In this document: positions 1 through 9,127 of the stretch, piece by piece
How positions within the stretch are numbered: the stretch's first letter is position 1
Layout: every line of letters starts with the position of its first letter
Origin: JBBQYD01 sp942493075
GTDB lineage: Bacteria > Verrucomicrobiota > Verrucomicrobiia > Limisphaerales > UBA8199
Direction: 5' to 3'
NCBI GenBank assembly: GCA_942493075.1
Contig: OW818681.1
Span: 5,332,001 to 5,396,000 of the forward strand
Length of the DNA: 64,000 nucleotides
Translations under genes and position numbers: made by a program
Notes under the pieces: generated by a model
The model's input: the letters and a program-made list of their open reading frames with translations, nothing else
What the model was told of the DNA's origin: nothing
The model's database searches: none

Positions 1-930
1 TGGTGAGACCACCCGCGCTCGCGCCCAAGGGGGGAATTGGAATCCCGTGGATTGCGCGTCACCTGCTGCTCTGTCGTAACCCTGGGAACTCAACTCAGCC
101 ATACCGTACTCACAAACGATGTGCGACGCGCCGAGCCCCAGGTAATGGCTGAGGAGCCGGTGCAATTCCTGTTTTGCCAGGGTGCGAGATCTGCCTTTGT
201 AACCTCCGGTTTCCATCACGCGCGAACCGGCCGGGAGGAATAGCCGTTTTCCAATCGCGGCCAAGCCATCCAACAGATGCACAAACATGAATGCGGTTCC
301 CAGGATCAAAACCGGTTGCTGCCGCTGGATAGATTCCTCCAGAAAGGCCACCGCTGCATCGAACTCCAACTCCCAACCGCCAGTGGCGTCAAGCCGCCCA
401 GCAAACTGAGTTCGTTGCGGACCTGAGTTTCGTCCCACCGTGTCGAACATGTGGGCCAGGGATGAGTGCGGCGCAAGCTGATGCGTCGGAGCCAGGGCCA
501 AAAGTGAAAAGTCCCGGGTCAATCCGCACAACAGGTGCCGGGAAAACCAGGGCCACAGCGAAGCTTCGTAAATCGCCAAAGAGACAGGCGAATGGAAATG
601 GCGGCTGGTATTGCGCAGGGTCGTCCCGCTGGACCGGAAAACCGTCACCCGTTCGTTAGGTGGCAGTGCGGTAACGTCCATTTCCTTGAAAGCCTCCGTG
701 GGCAATGCCGGGATCTGGGACCAATCTGTGACAGACGCTGGTTTCATTCCGCGGGATAGCGCCCACTGACGCACCACGGGATTATGCTGATACTGAAGGG
801 AGAACAACTCCAAGGCGAGTTGGTTGAATCCCTGCGCTCGCAGATCTGGAGCCCCTTCGAGAGAAGCTGAACGGTGCATGAACGCCTTAAGGCGTTCGAC
901 AAATGAATGAAATGTGGCTGTCTGTTCCAT
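1..930 (-). CDS. LuxE-like acyl-protein synthetase, C-terminus cut by window edge
   Basis: The reading frame is open from the ATG at 930 to the left edge (310 codons, no stop), so the gene continues outside the window. Visible motifs are RSSGTT near residues 99-104, which resembles the phosphate-binding loop of AMP-forming ligases, ETGGYKGRSR at 240-249 and EYGMAELSSQ at 274-283; the last two are typical of the LuxE family. LuxE activates a fatty acid as acyl-AMP and takes it onto a cysteine before reduction by LuxC. No LuxC partner is visible, so the substrate is unknown. Stand-alone LuxE-like proteins occur in non-luminous bacteria, often in lipid or polyene clusters; which applies here cannot be told. 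No clear Shine-Dalgarno precedes the ATG; a TATAAAT hexamer-like box lies about 50 bases upstream on this strand. Confidence 0.8.
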   Translation of the reverse strand, partial: MEQTATFHSFVERLKAFMHRSASLEGAPDLRAQGFNQLALELFSLQYQHNPVVRQWALSRGMKPASVTDWSQIPALPTEAFKEMDVTALPPNERVTVFRSSGTTLRNTSRHFHSPVSLAIYEASLWPWFSRHLLCGLTRDFSLLALAPTHQLAPHSSLAHMFDTVGRNSGPQRTQFAGRLDATGGWELEFDAAVAFLEESIQRQQPVLILGTAFMFVHLLDGLAAIGKRLFLPAGSRVMETGGYKGRSRTLAKQELHRLLSHYLGLGASHIVCEYGMAELSSQGYDRAAGDAQSTGFQFPPWARARVVSP

Positions 931-1139
931 GCGGTTTTGATTCGACCGGGTTGGTTATCCGCCACAACCCGAGACTATTTATACAGTGATAAACCGCCTG
1001 GATCAATGCTCGAAAGAGGGCCTTTCTGAATCAGCCCCCTTGCTCACCACCTGAGTGCCACCCGTCTACGCCGCCTACGCCACTTTGCGGAGATCGCGCT
1101 TGGCACTGGGGGTTGGTTTTGGTTAGCTCAGTGAACCGC

Positions 1140-3338
1140 ATGATTAGAATGCTCGTAATTGTGGCCTGTGTTGTGTGCGTTTGCCTCCCTAAAGTGGCAA
1201 AAGCGCAGGCGCCGACCGCCTGGGAGATCCGTCCCTTGAAGGAGGGACAGGGGTTCGTTCAGTATGAGTTCGGGTCCAAGCGCTTTGCCGCCCAGGGGGG
1301 TGCGGTGATTCGCTGGGGCGATGCCATCCTTTCAGCGGATACTATCTCGGCTGACGAGGCTTCCGGCGAAGTCATGGCCCAGGGCAAGGTGCGGATCCAA
1401 CAGGGCGACATGATATGGGCGGGGGACCAGGTGCGTTACAACTTCCGCACACGCCAGATTATTGCCGAACAGTTTCGCGCCGGAAAATCCCCTGTTTACG
1501 TGGCAGGGTATTCGGTCAGTGCTGATGTGAGCAACCAGGTCTATACCGCCACGAACGCCTTGGTGACTGCCGATGACGTGGAGAATCCACTGCTGAAAAT
1601 CCGGGCCAGTTATATCAAGATCCTGCCTGGAGACAAAGTCGTGGCACGGAATGCAACGGTCTACGCCGGGGATGTGCCTGTGTTCTTCTTTCCCTACTAT
1701 TCGCGGAGTCTGTCTGGCTCGGGCAATCACTTCAGTTTTCTGCCGGGTTACCGCAGCCGGTTCGGGCCTTTCCTGCTGACCACCTACGACTGGGCAATGA
1801 ACAAGCAGGTAGATGGCGATCTTCAACTGGATTGGCGGCAGGAACGTGGCGTGGGACTCGGACCTGATGTGAATTTACATATGGGCCGCTGGGGTGAGGC
1901 ATCCTTTGGAGGCTATTACGCGAGAGACGAGAAACCCGAGGTGGACCGTTTATTTGGGGAGCAGGCTCCGGCCGATCGGAAGCGGGTTTGGCTCGATTAT
2001 CAGGCCCACCCGGCTACCAACCTGAGCTTCCGTTCGCAAGTCCGCTATCAGGATGATCCGGGGATTGTCCGCGAATTCTTTGAAGGCGAGTACCGGAATG
2101 ACCCGCATCCCAACACCTTTTTCGAGCTCAACAAATTCTGGGATAACTTCAGCTTAGACGTGCTGGCTCAGCCGCGCGTGAACGAATTTCTGAACACGGT
2201 GGAGCGTTTGCCGGACGTGCGGCTAACGGGGTTCCGCCAGCAGTTGGGCGAGTCTCCTGTGTACTATGAGAGTGAGAGTTCGGCCGGTTATTACCGCAGG
2301 CGTTTCTCGGAGTACGACACCGTGCAAGATCCCTATTCCGCTGCCCGCGCCGATACCTACCATCAACTCGTGCTACCTTTGACCTACTTCGGCTGGCTGA
2401 ACGTTACCCCACGCGTCGGAGGCCGGTTTACTTACTACAGTGAGGCCGACGAACCGGGTGGCGTGACTGACGAGCAGTATCGCGGTGTGTTCAACACAGG
2501 CGCCGAGGCATCATTCCGGGCCTCCCGCACGTGGGCCGGGTATCAAAATAAGTTTTTCCGGATGGATGGCGCGAGGCACATTCTCCAACCGTCCGTCAAC
2601 TACGTCTATGTGCCGGACCCGGATGATCAGTTGAGGGAGTTGCCCCAGTTCGACTACGACATGCCGAGCCTGCGGCTGCTCCCGCTGGAGTTCACGGATT
2701 ACAACGCGATCGATTCGATCGATAGTGAGAACGTTTTTCGCCTTGGGCTGCGCAACAAGATCCAGACTAAACGCGATGGAACCATCATCAACTTCCTGAG
2801 TTCTGATCTGTATACCGATTGGCGCGTTAACCCGCGTGCGGACCAAACCACCTTTGCTGACATCTATTCGGATAACGTGATCCGCCCCTGGGCGTGGCTT
2901 ACGCTGGAATCACTCACCCGGTATGACACCGAAAGTGGCCAGTTCCGTTTTTCGTACAACAGCCTGACGCTTGAACCTTCAGACCAATGGACATGGACGG
3001 TTGGCCAGTTTTACCTGAAGGAAGACCTTTCAAACACCCGCTACGCCTTAGGGCCGGGAAACAACCTTTACCTGAGCAGCATTTTCTTTCGCCTGAACGA
3101 GAACTGGGGCTTCCGGGCGACACATCATTTCGAGGCGCGCACTGGCGAAATGGAGGAACAGAATTACACCGTTTACCGGGATCTGCGCAGTTGGACCGCA
3201 GCCCTCACTTTGCGCTGGCGGGAGTTGCGCAGCGGACAGGACGACTTCACGATTGGCTTCGCTTTCTCATTGAAGGCTTATCCGCGGTATGATCTTGGCC
3301 GGGATGTGCGCCGCCCATATTCATTGCTGGGGGGATAG
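1140..3338 (+). CDS. lptD: LPS-assembly outer-membrane protein, LptD/OstA-like
   Basis: The protein (732 residues from this ATG) begins with a signal peptide ending in AKA-QA. An OstA/LptA-like jellyroll follows (about residues 30-170), with short repeated strands such as GGAVIRWGDAILSADTISAD and VMAQGKVRIQQGDMIWAGDQ. The rest, from about 190 to the end, is rich in aromatic alternating strands, as expected for a large outer-membrane beta barrel. LptD inserts lipopolysaccharide into the outer leaflet with LptE. The length fits the family. An in-frame TTG at 1113 and a GTG at 1131 are possible earlier starts; I chose the ATG because it gives the most ordinary signal peptide. The gene is convergent with the gltD-like gene. 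Whether it is the main LptD or a paralogue cannot be decided from one window. Confidence 0.85.
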   Translation: MIRMLVIVACVVCVCLPKVAKAQAPTAWEIRPLKEGQGFVQYEFGSKRFAAQGGAVIRWGDAILSADTISADEASGEVMAQGKVRIQQGDMIWAGDQVRYNFRTRQIIAEQFRAGKSPVYVAGYSVSADVSNQVYTATNALVTADDVENPLLKIRASYIKILPGDKVVARNATVYAGDVPVFFFPYYSRSLSGSGNHFSFLPGYRSRFGPFLLTTYDWAMNKQVDGDLQLDWRQERGVGLGPDVNLHMGRWGEASFGGYYARDEKPEVDRLFGEQAPADRKRVWLDYQAHPATNLSFRSQVRYQDDPGIVREFFEGEYRNDPHPNTFFELNKFWDNFSLDVLAQPRVNEFLNTVERLPDVRLTGFRQQLGESPVYYESESSAGYYRRRFSEYDTVQDPYSAARADTYHQLVLPLTYFGWLNVTPRVGGRFTYYSEADEPGGVTDEQYRGVFNTGAEASFRASRTWAGYQNKFFRMDGARHILQPSVNYVYVPDPDDQLRELPQFDYDMPSLRLLPLEFTDYNAIDSIDSENVFRLGLRNKIQTKRDGTIINFLSSDLYTDWRVNPRADQTTFADIYSDNVIRPWAWLTLESLTRYDTESGQFRFSYNSLTLEPSDQWTWTVGQFYLKEDLSNTRYALGPGNNLYLSSIFFRLNENWGFRATHHFEARTGEMEEQNYTVYRDLRSWTAALTLRWRELRSGQDDFTIGFAFSLKAYPRYDLGRDVRRPYSLLGG

Positions 3339-3391
3339 TCGCCTGATTCGATTGGGCTCGGCAGGCTAAACCTGGCGGCCCGCAAATCTGG

Positions 3392-4807
3392 CTAACGGAG
3401 TTTTGCCCGCAGGTATGTCATTATCCCATCGGCTGCGCGACGGGCGTCGCGCACCGTAACCAGCACCAGAGACGGACCGCGCACAACGTCGCCTCCGGCA
3501 AAGACCCCGGGCAGATTCGTCATTTGGCTTTCGTTCACCGTCAAGCCGCCCCACTCGTTCACCTGAAGCTCGGCAAAATCGCCCCCATGAAAGCACGGCT
3601 TCGGATTGAACCCCAATGCCGGTACCACGAGATCGGTTTGGAACTCCGTTTCACTGCCCGGCATTGGGGAAAATGCATGCCGGCCATCTGCCTGGTTTTC
3701 ACCCGGCGTGGTTCGGATCAGGCTTAGGGCTCGCACCTCTCCTTCGGGTGAGCCGAGGACTGCCACCGGCGCAACGTGGAAAAGAAAACGCACACCTTCG
3801 TCAATCGCGTCGCGGTATTCCTGGCGGTCGCATGGTAAATCTTCCTCGCCACGGCGATAGGCGCAGACCACTTCACGCGCGCCCCATCGCAGAGCGGCGC
3901 GGGCACAATCCAGGGCGGTATCGCCGCCACCTATGACTGTGACGTGTTTGCCTGCCAGGTTGAACCGGGGCGCTTGAAGCTTTACCGGCGTCCGAGTTTG
4001 CAGGATGAAAGCCACCGCTTGCACAACACCGCTCAGATCGGCTCCGGGCACGTCCAATGCCCGGGCTTCCCTTGAGTCGAACCCAAGGAAAACGGCGTCA
4101 TGTTCATCTCTCAATCGTGTGAGCATCCCTGAGGCAAGCGGTTCCACGCCGAGTTCAAAACGCACTCCGCGTTGTTTCATCAGGTTCAGGCGCCGCTCGA
4201 TAATGGAGTCCTCCAACTTGAAAGCAGGGACACCCTTGATGAGTAATCCGCCGGGCACGAGGTCATCATCGTAAACTGTAACGGAGCAGCCCTGCCGAGC
4301 CAGATCATCGGCGCACGCGAGGCCCCCAGGGCCCGAGCCCATGACAGCGACCCGGAATCCATTGGGTGGCGCGGTGACCGCTTGCTCAGCTTGGTGATGA
4401 GCAGCGTAATCCGTGAGGAACCGTTCGAGACCCGAGATGGAAACAGCTTCGCCTACGCTATCCAGGATGCAGTTGTGTTCGCATAGATGATCAGCAGGGC
4501 AAAGCCGGGCGCAGATTTCGGCCAGGCTTCCGGTTGATCCAAGAATCGCGGAGGCTTCCAGGAATCGTCCCTCAGCCGTGAGCTGCATCCACTGCGGGAT
4601 TGGGCTGCAAAGCGGACAACCTGAAACGCAGCTCGGATTGGGACACTGAACACATCGGCTGGCCTGGTCGATGGCAGCGGCTTCGCTGAGGCTTCCATGA
4701 ATTTCGAGGAAATCGGAGATTCGTTCCCGGGCCGAGCGCTTTGGAGCCTGTCGTGCCAGTTCGCGCCAGGCGTGCTTGCCGTGTGGCTGAGGAACGGTTT
4801 CGCTCAT
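3392..4807 (-). CDS. gltD: GltD-like NADPH/FAD oxidoreductase with 4Fe-4S N-domain
   Basis: The protein has 471 residues, the usual size of the glutamate synthase small subunit. Two cysteine clusters, C52/C55/C60/C64 and C99/C103/C109/C113, match the N-terminal [4Fe-4S] domain shared with dihydropyrimidine dehydrogenase. An FAD-binding GSGPGG lies at 157-162 and an NADPH-binding VIGGGDTALD at 291-300, followed by a C-terminal FAD region with GVFAGGDVVRGPSLV. In glutamate synthase this subunit passes electrons from NADPH to GltB. No gltB is present in the window, so the partner may be elsewhere, or this may be a GltD-like electron-transfer subunit of another enzyme (for example sulfide dehydrogenase or NfnB-type). 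The ATG at 4807 has a plausible start context. Confidence 0.85.
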   Translation of the reverse strand: MSETVPQPHGKHAWRELARQAPKRSARERISDFLEIHGSLSEAAAIDQASRCVQCPNPSCVSGCPLCSPIPQWMQLTAEGRFLEASAILGSTGSLAEICARLCPADHLCEHNCILDSVGEAVSISGLERFLTDYAAHHQAEQAVTAPPNGFRVAVMGSGPGGLACADDLARQGCSVTVYDDDLVPGGLLIKGVPAFKLEDSIIERRLNLMKQRGVRFELGVEPLASGMLTRLRDEHDAVFLGFDSREARALDVPGADLSGVVQAVAFILQTRTPVKLQAPRFNLAGKHVTVIGGGDTALDCARAALRWGAREVVCAYRRGEEDLPCDRQEYRDAIDEGVRFLFHVAPVAVLGSPEGEVRALSLIRTTPGENQADGRHAFSPMPGSETEFQTDLVVPALGFNPKPCFHGGDFAELQVNEWGGLTVNESQMTNLPGVFAGGDVVRGPSLVLVTVRDARRAADGIMTYLRAKLR

Positions 4808-5209
4808 ACAAAAGAAACTTTGCCTAATACTACTCCCGGCAGATACGACGTGCCACCAAAATAAAAGTCCCGTCTGAGAACCATGAGAAGCAGGGGTATC
4901 ATTGGAAAGGGGTGAGGAACGTTAATGGGGGTCGGTCGCCCCTGCCCAGGTCGGGTGATCGGCGCACACCAATCCCTTGCAGAGCGTGCAAAGTGCATAA
5001 CGGTCACCTTTCAAGAGCGTGCAAACTGCACGATGTCCTCGAAACGTCACGGCCATTCGTGAGGGGCCTGCATTCACAAGGCCTTGAAGTCCAGCGGGCT
5101 GTGTGCGCCGTTAGAGTGTCGGCACTCCCTATGCTATTGTAATCTGCATCCAGAAAAACGTCCGCATTTTCAACTGAGCTATAAACCGCTGGAAGTAAAG
5201 GTAAACACA
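4808..5209. promoter_or_regulatory. Intergenic stretch with two TGCA-N3-TGCA dyads 33 bp apart
   Basis: No gene is seen in these 402 bases between the divergent gltD-like gene and the small lysine-rich gene. A 17-base near-identical direct repeat (one difference) lies at 4981-4997 and 5014-5030. Each copy contains TGCAAA followed by G or C and then TGCA, a short dyad. The start-to-start distance of 33 bp is close to three helical turns, which suits two protein dimers on one DNA face. No promoter boxes are convincing. A regulatory role is inference. Confidence 0.35.
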
Positions 5210-5335
5210 ATGGGCGACAAATCCCCAAAGGCAGCAAACAAGCACGCAACTCAAAAACAATCTAAAGCTGACGACGCCACACGGAAGAAGCAACAGGCCG
5301 CGTCGGCAAAGCAGAAGAACAGCAAAACACCTTAA
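5210..5335 (+). CDS. Small lysine-rich protein starting MGDKSPK
   Basis: A 41-residue, strongly basic protein (rich in Lys, Gln, Ala) starts at the ATG at 5210, preceded by an AAAGG-like Shine-Dalgarno about 7 bases upstream. The opening MGDKSPK and the low-complexity Lys/Ala/Gln remainder match a group of small uncharacterised proteins that I recall from many bacteria. No membrane segment or cysteine is present. The composition suggests a disordered, nucleic-acid-binding or cationic protein, but this is inference and no function is known to me. It ends 12 bases before the TTG start of the glycosyltransferase and could be co-transcribed with it. Confidence 0.6.
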   Translation: MGDKSPKAANKHATQKQSKADDATRKKQQAASAKQKNSKTP

Positions 5336-5347
5336 CCACTTTACCTA

Positions 5348-7627
5348 TTGGAAAACCCCTCTCAAATCCGCAAGATCGCCTTTCTGGGCGATTATCCGCC
5401 GCGCAAATGCGGCATCGCGACTTTCACGTGCGATCTGCTTTCGGCTGTGGCCCAGAACCACCCTTCGAGCCAGTGCTTCGCCGTGCCGGTCAATGATCTG
5501 GCGGAGGGATATGACTATCCCAAGGAGGTCCGGTTCGAAATCGAGGAACAGGACCTGGCGTCGTACCTGCGGGCGGCTGATTTTCTCAACATTAGCAACG
5601 CCGACCTCGTTTCGGTACAACACGAGTTTGGGGTTTTCGGTGGGCCCTCGGGCAGCCATCTGCTCGCGCTGCTGCGTGAATTGCGAATGCCCATCGTAAC
5701 GACCCTGCATACGATCCTCAACGCCCCGAATGCAGAGCAGCGCCGCGTGATGCAGGAGTTGATCTCGCGATCAACGCGACTGGTGGTGATGGCCGAGCGC
5801 GGGCGGCAAATGTTGCAGGAGATTTACCGGGTCCCGGCGGCTAAGATCGATCTGATTCCGCATGGCATCCCCGACATCCCTTTTGTCGATCCGAATTTTT
5901 ACAAAGACCAGTTTGGTGTGGAGGGCAGGCTGGTGTTGTTGACGTTCGGGCTGTTATCACCCAATAAAGGAATCGAACACGTAATCAATGCGCTTCCAGC
6001 GATCGTTGCCGAGTTTCAAAACCTCGTCTATATCGTGCTGGGTGCCACCCACCCCAATCTTGTCCGAGAAAACGGGGAAGCCTATCGCCTGAGCCTGGAG
6101 CGGCTTGCCAAGAAGAACAAGGTGGAGAAACACGTCATCTTCTATGACCGCTTTGTGGAACTCGACGAGTTGAAGGAGTTCATAGGCGCGGCTGACCTTT
6201 ACCTGACTCCGTATTTGAATGAGGCACAGATCACGTCGGGCACTCTGGCCTATGCCTTCGGCGCGGGCAAGGCCGTGATCTCGACACCTTACTGGCATGC
6301 GCAAGAATTACTCGCTGAGAATCGTGGCGTGCTGGTCCCTTTCGGCGATTCAGAAGCAATAGCCCGGGAGGTGAGGGCTCTGCTCTCCGATGAGATGCGT
6401 CGGACTTCCATTCGTAAGAACGCGTACAAACTTGGACGCGAAATGGTGTGGAGTAATGTGGCAGGCTTGTACCTGCGTTCCTTTGAACTGGCCCGATTGG
6501 AGCGCGCGGTGCTTTCTCGAAAATCTTTTGCAACCAAAACCCTGGACCAACAGCCGCGCGCGCTGCCGGATTTCAAATTGGAACATTTGTCGCGAATGAC
6601 GGACTCAACAGGCCTCTTCCAGCACGCGTTGTTCACCGTGCCCAATTTTTCAGAGGGCTACTGCACCGACGACAACGCGCGAGGGTTCATCCTTACGGTT
6701 CTGCTGAACGAGTTGGCTGAGGAACCGGAGCGGATGCGAACGCTGGCTACTACTTATGCGGCGTTTCTGCACCATGCCTTTGATCCGAAAACCAAGCGGT
6801 TTCACAATCAAATGAGCTTTGACCGCCGGTGGCAGGACGAACAAGGTTCGGAGGATTCCCATGGCCGCGCTCTTTGGGCGTTGGGGCTGGGGGTGGGTCG
6901 CTCGCACTACAGGAGCTTCCAGGTCATGTGCGGGCAGATCTTCGCACAGGCGCTGCCGGCAACGACCGGGTTCACTTCCCCGCGCGCCTGGGCATTCACA
7001 TTGTTGGGCATTGACGAATACCTTCGGCGCCTGAGTGGTGACCGGTTTGCTCAACAAGTTCGCGATACGCTGCTGGTGAAGTTGATGAGCCTGTTTGACC
7101 GCAGCACGCAGCCAGACTGGCCGTGGTTTGAGGACATGCTTTCCTATGATAACGCGAAGCTCGCCCATGCGTTGATCCTGAGTGGCCGGGCCACTGGCCA
7201 GACTCCCGTATTGGAGCGCGGGTTGCATGCTCTGGGCTGGCTGGTTAAGTTGCAAACCGCTGAGAATGGTGATTTCCGCCCCATCGGCAGCAATGGTTTC
7301 TATCCACGCGGCGGGGGGCGGGCCAATTTCGATCAACAACCCCTTGAGGCTCACGCGATGGTGTCCGCTTGCCTGGAAGCCTATCGAGCCACCAACCAAC
7401 GGTGGTGGCATGACCAGGCCCAGCGCGCGTTTGATTGGTTCCTCGGGTGGAACGACCTGGGGTTGGAATTATACTCACCGGACACCGGAGGGTGCCGCGA
7501 TGCGCTGCATGTGGACAGGGTAAACCAGAACCAGGGTGCCGAATCCACGCTGGCTTTCCTGCTCTCACTGGCGGAATTACGGCTCACTCAAAACGCCGTC
7601 ACTGCTTTCAACCAGCCGGTCTCCTAG
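5348..7627 (+). CDS. GT4 glycosyltransferase fused to a C-terminal helical glycosidase-like domain
   Basis: The 759-residue protein starts at a TTG; no ATG is suitably placed, and the residues right after the start (KIAFLGDYPPRKCGIATF) are the typical opening of a GT4 enzyme. Residues 1-390 form a GT-B fold with LTFGLLSPNKGIEHVI at the nucleotide-sugar domain and GTLAYAFGAGKAVISTPYWH in the acceptor-proximal helix. Residues 400-745 are a second domain with FTVPNFSEGYCTDDNARG and repeated helical pairs, suggesting an alpha/alpha toroid as in glycosidases. The next gene, 13 bases downstream, is a GH130 enzyme, so the two probably act on the same glycan, plausibly a mannoside because GH130 acts on beta-mannosides. 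The exact product is unknown. Confidence 0.82.
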   Translation: MENPSQIRKIAFLGDYPPRKCGIATFTCDLLSAVAQNHPSSQCFAVPVNDLAEGYDYPKEVRFEIEEQDLASYLRAADFLNISNADLVSVQHEFGVFGGPSGSHLLALLRELRMPIVTTLHTILNAPNAEQRRVMQELISRSTRLVVMAERGRQMLQEIYRVPAAKIDLIPHGIPDIPFVDPNFYKDQFGVEGRLVLLTFGLLSPNKGIEHVINALPAIVAEFQNLVYIVLGATHPNLVRENGEAYRLSLERLAKKNKVEKHVIFYDRFVELDELKEFIGAADLYLTPYLNEAQITSGTLAYAFGAGKAVISTPYWHAQELLAENRGVLVPFGDSEAIAREVRALLSDEMRRTSIRKNAYKLGREMVWSNVAGLYLRSFELARLERAVLSRKSFATKTLDQQPRALPDFKLEHLSRMTDSTGLFQHALFTVPNFSEGYCTDDNARGFILTVLLNELAEEPERMRTLATTYAAFLHHAFDPKTKRFHNQMSFDRRWQDEQGSEDSHGRALWALGLGVGRSHYRSFQVMCGQIFAQALPATTGFTSPRAWAFTLLGIDEYLRRLSGDRFAQQVRDTLLVKLMSLFDRSTQPDWPWFEDMLSYDNAKLAHALILSGRATGQTPVLERGLHALGWLVKLQTAENGDFRPIGSNGFYPRGGGRANFDQQPLEAHAMVSACLEAYRATNQRWWHDQAQRAFDWFLGWNDLGLELYSPDTGGCRDALHVDRVNQNQGAESTLAFLLSLAELRLTQNAVTAFNQPVS

Positions 7628-7640
7628 CGAAAATAATCCT

Positions 7641-9125
7641 ATGAAGTCTGCGAGCCTCAAGCGCACACAAGTCGTTATACATCCTGACCGAACCCGGGTC
7701 TTGCTCCGACCGTTTCTGCTCTCCAATGAACCGCCCGGAGCGCTGCCAGGCGCACCGCAGGAGCGCGCCCTGCGCATTTGTGCCAGCGTCATGGCCCTTG
7801 CGGAAAGTGAAGTCCGCCAGCTTTGGAAACAGGTTGAGGCTGAGTTTGGGGAGCGCCACACCAAGACCCAGCGATTCCTCCTGAAACGGTTCGAGCACCT
7901 TCGCCCATTCTTGAAAACAGCAGAGGGCATCTCCGAAGAGCGCGCGTTGCTGCTAGGCTCCTATTTTAGTCATGAGTATTCGCTTGAGGCGGCGGCACTG
8001 TTCAACCCTTCGATGGTCCCCCATCCAGACCAATCGGATCTTGCGCCGGGCTCTTTGCGTTTCGTCTTAAGCCTGCGAGCCACTGGCGAAGGCCACATCT
8101 CATCCGTGACCTTTCGCACCGGCACTCTCGATTCCGAAAACAACGTCGTGATCAACACCCCCACGCGTTACTGCCTCGAACCCGAGCAGGTCCCCAGCGC
8201 GTCCTATGAGAAGAGGCTCTTCGAGCGAAAGCTTCGTGAATTGGGGTTAATCGGCGATTTCACGCGCGAAGCACTCCAGCAACTTGGGCAGTCCTTTACA
8301 CTGCATGAACTGCGGACGGCGATCAATCGCGCCAGCGAATGCCTGGGAGCACGCGACCAGCAAACCGAAGCGGTTGCCAGAAAGACTCTCATGCTCGCGC
8401 AGTCCAACTACGAAGTGCAGTTTCCGCCTGACTCCCGCCTCTCCGAGCGCGTCTTGTTCCCCACTACGCCTTCCCAAAGCAATGGCATCGAGGACGCGCG
8501 ATTCGTTCTGTTTCGAAACGACGATGGCACGACCACCTACTATGCGACCTATACGGCGTATGATGGTAAAATGATTCTGCCTCAGTTTATTGAGACGCGA
8601 GATTTCCTCCATTTCACGTTCATCACCTTGAATGGGCCCGCGGTACAAAACAAGGGCATGGCTCTGTTTCCGAGAAAAATCAATGGCCACTACGTGATGC
8701 TGGGCCGTCAGGATTACGAGAACATTTATGTGATGTTCTCCGATGATCTGCACTTTTGGAACTCGGCGCAACGGCTATTGATGCCGCAGTTCCCTTGGGA
8801 ATTCATCCAACTGGGCAACTGCGGTTCGCCCATTGAAACCGAGGCGGGATGGCTGGTGCTTAGCCACGGTGTGGGACCGATGCGGAAGTACAGCATTGGA
8901 GCATTCCTGCTCGACCGTAATGATCCCTCCAAAGTGATCGGCCGCTCTCGTGAACCGCTGATCACACCCAACGCGAATGAACGCGAAGGATACGTGCCCA
9001 ACGTGGTTTACTCCTGCGGCGGCCTCTTGCATGGCCGCAGGCTTGTGATTCCTTACGCGATGTCCGACTACGCGACTACTTTTGCCACGCTTTCCCTGGA
9101 TGAGGTGCTGGCTGCGATGGAGTAG
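7641..9125 (+). CDS. GH130 family glycoside phosphorylase/hydrolase
   Basis: The protein has 494 residues from the ATG at 7641. The five-bladed propeller motifs of GH130 are visible: NGIEDARFVLF (cf. the family G-x-E-D-P/A-R), TYYATYTAYDG, KNKGMALFPRKING, LGNCGSPIETEAGWLVLSHGVG and YVPNVVYSCG. GH130 enzymes cleave beta-mannosidic bonds, most by phosphorolysis, releasing mannose-1-phosphate; a subgroup are hydrolases. An N-terminal extension of about 150 residues precedes the propeller. It follows the GT4 fusion with a 13-base gap, so the pair forms one transcription unit. It converges on purL with only 2 bases between the stop codons. Substrate and phosphorylase/hydrolase choice cannot be read with certainty. 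Confidence 0.85.
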   Translation: MKSASLKRTQVVIHPDRTRVLLRPFLLSNEPPGALPGAPQERALRICASVMALAESEVRQLWKQVEAEFGERHTKTQRFLLKRFEHLRPFLKTAEGISEERALLLGSYFSHEYSLEAAALFNPSMVPHPDQSDLAPGSLRFVLSLRATGEGHISSVTFRTGTLDSENNVVINTPTRYCLEPEQVPSASYEKRLFERKLRELGLIGDFTREALQQLGQSFTLHELRTAINRASECLGARDQQTEAVARKTLMLAQSNYEVQFPPDSRLSERVLFPTTPSQSNGIEDARFVLFRNDDGTTTYYATYTAYDGKMILPQFIETRDFLHFTFITLNGPAVQNKGMALFPRKINGHYVMLGRQDYENIYVMFSDDLHFWNSAQRLLMPQFPWEFIQLGNCGSPIETEAGWLVLSHGVGPMRKYSIGAFLLDRNDPSKVIGRSREPLITPNANEREGYVPNVVYSCGGLLHGRRLVIPYAMSDYATTFATLSLDEVLAAME

Positions 9126-9127
9126 TC

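Noticed and set aside
6650..7411. 253-codon open frame on the minus strand
   Set aside because: It is antisense to the GT4 fusion; no motif was recognised.
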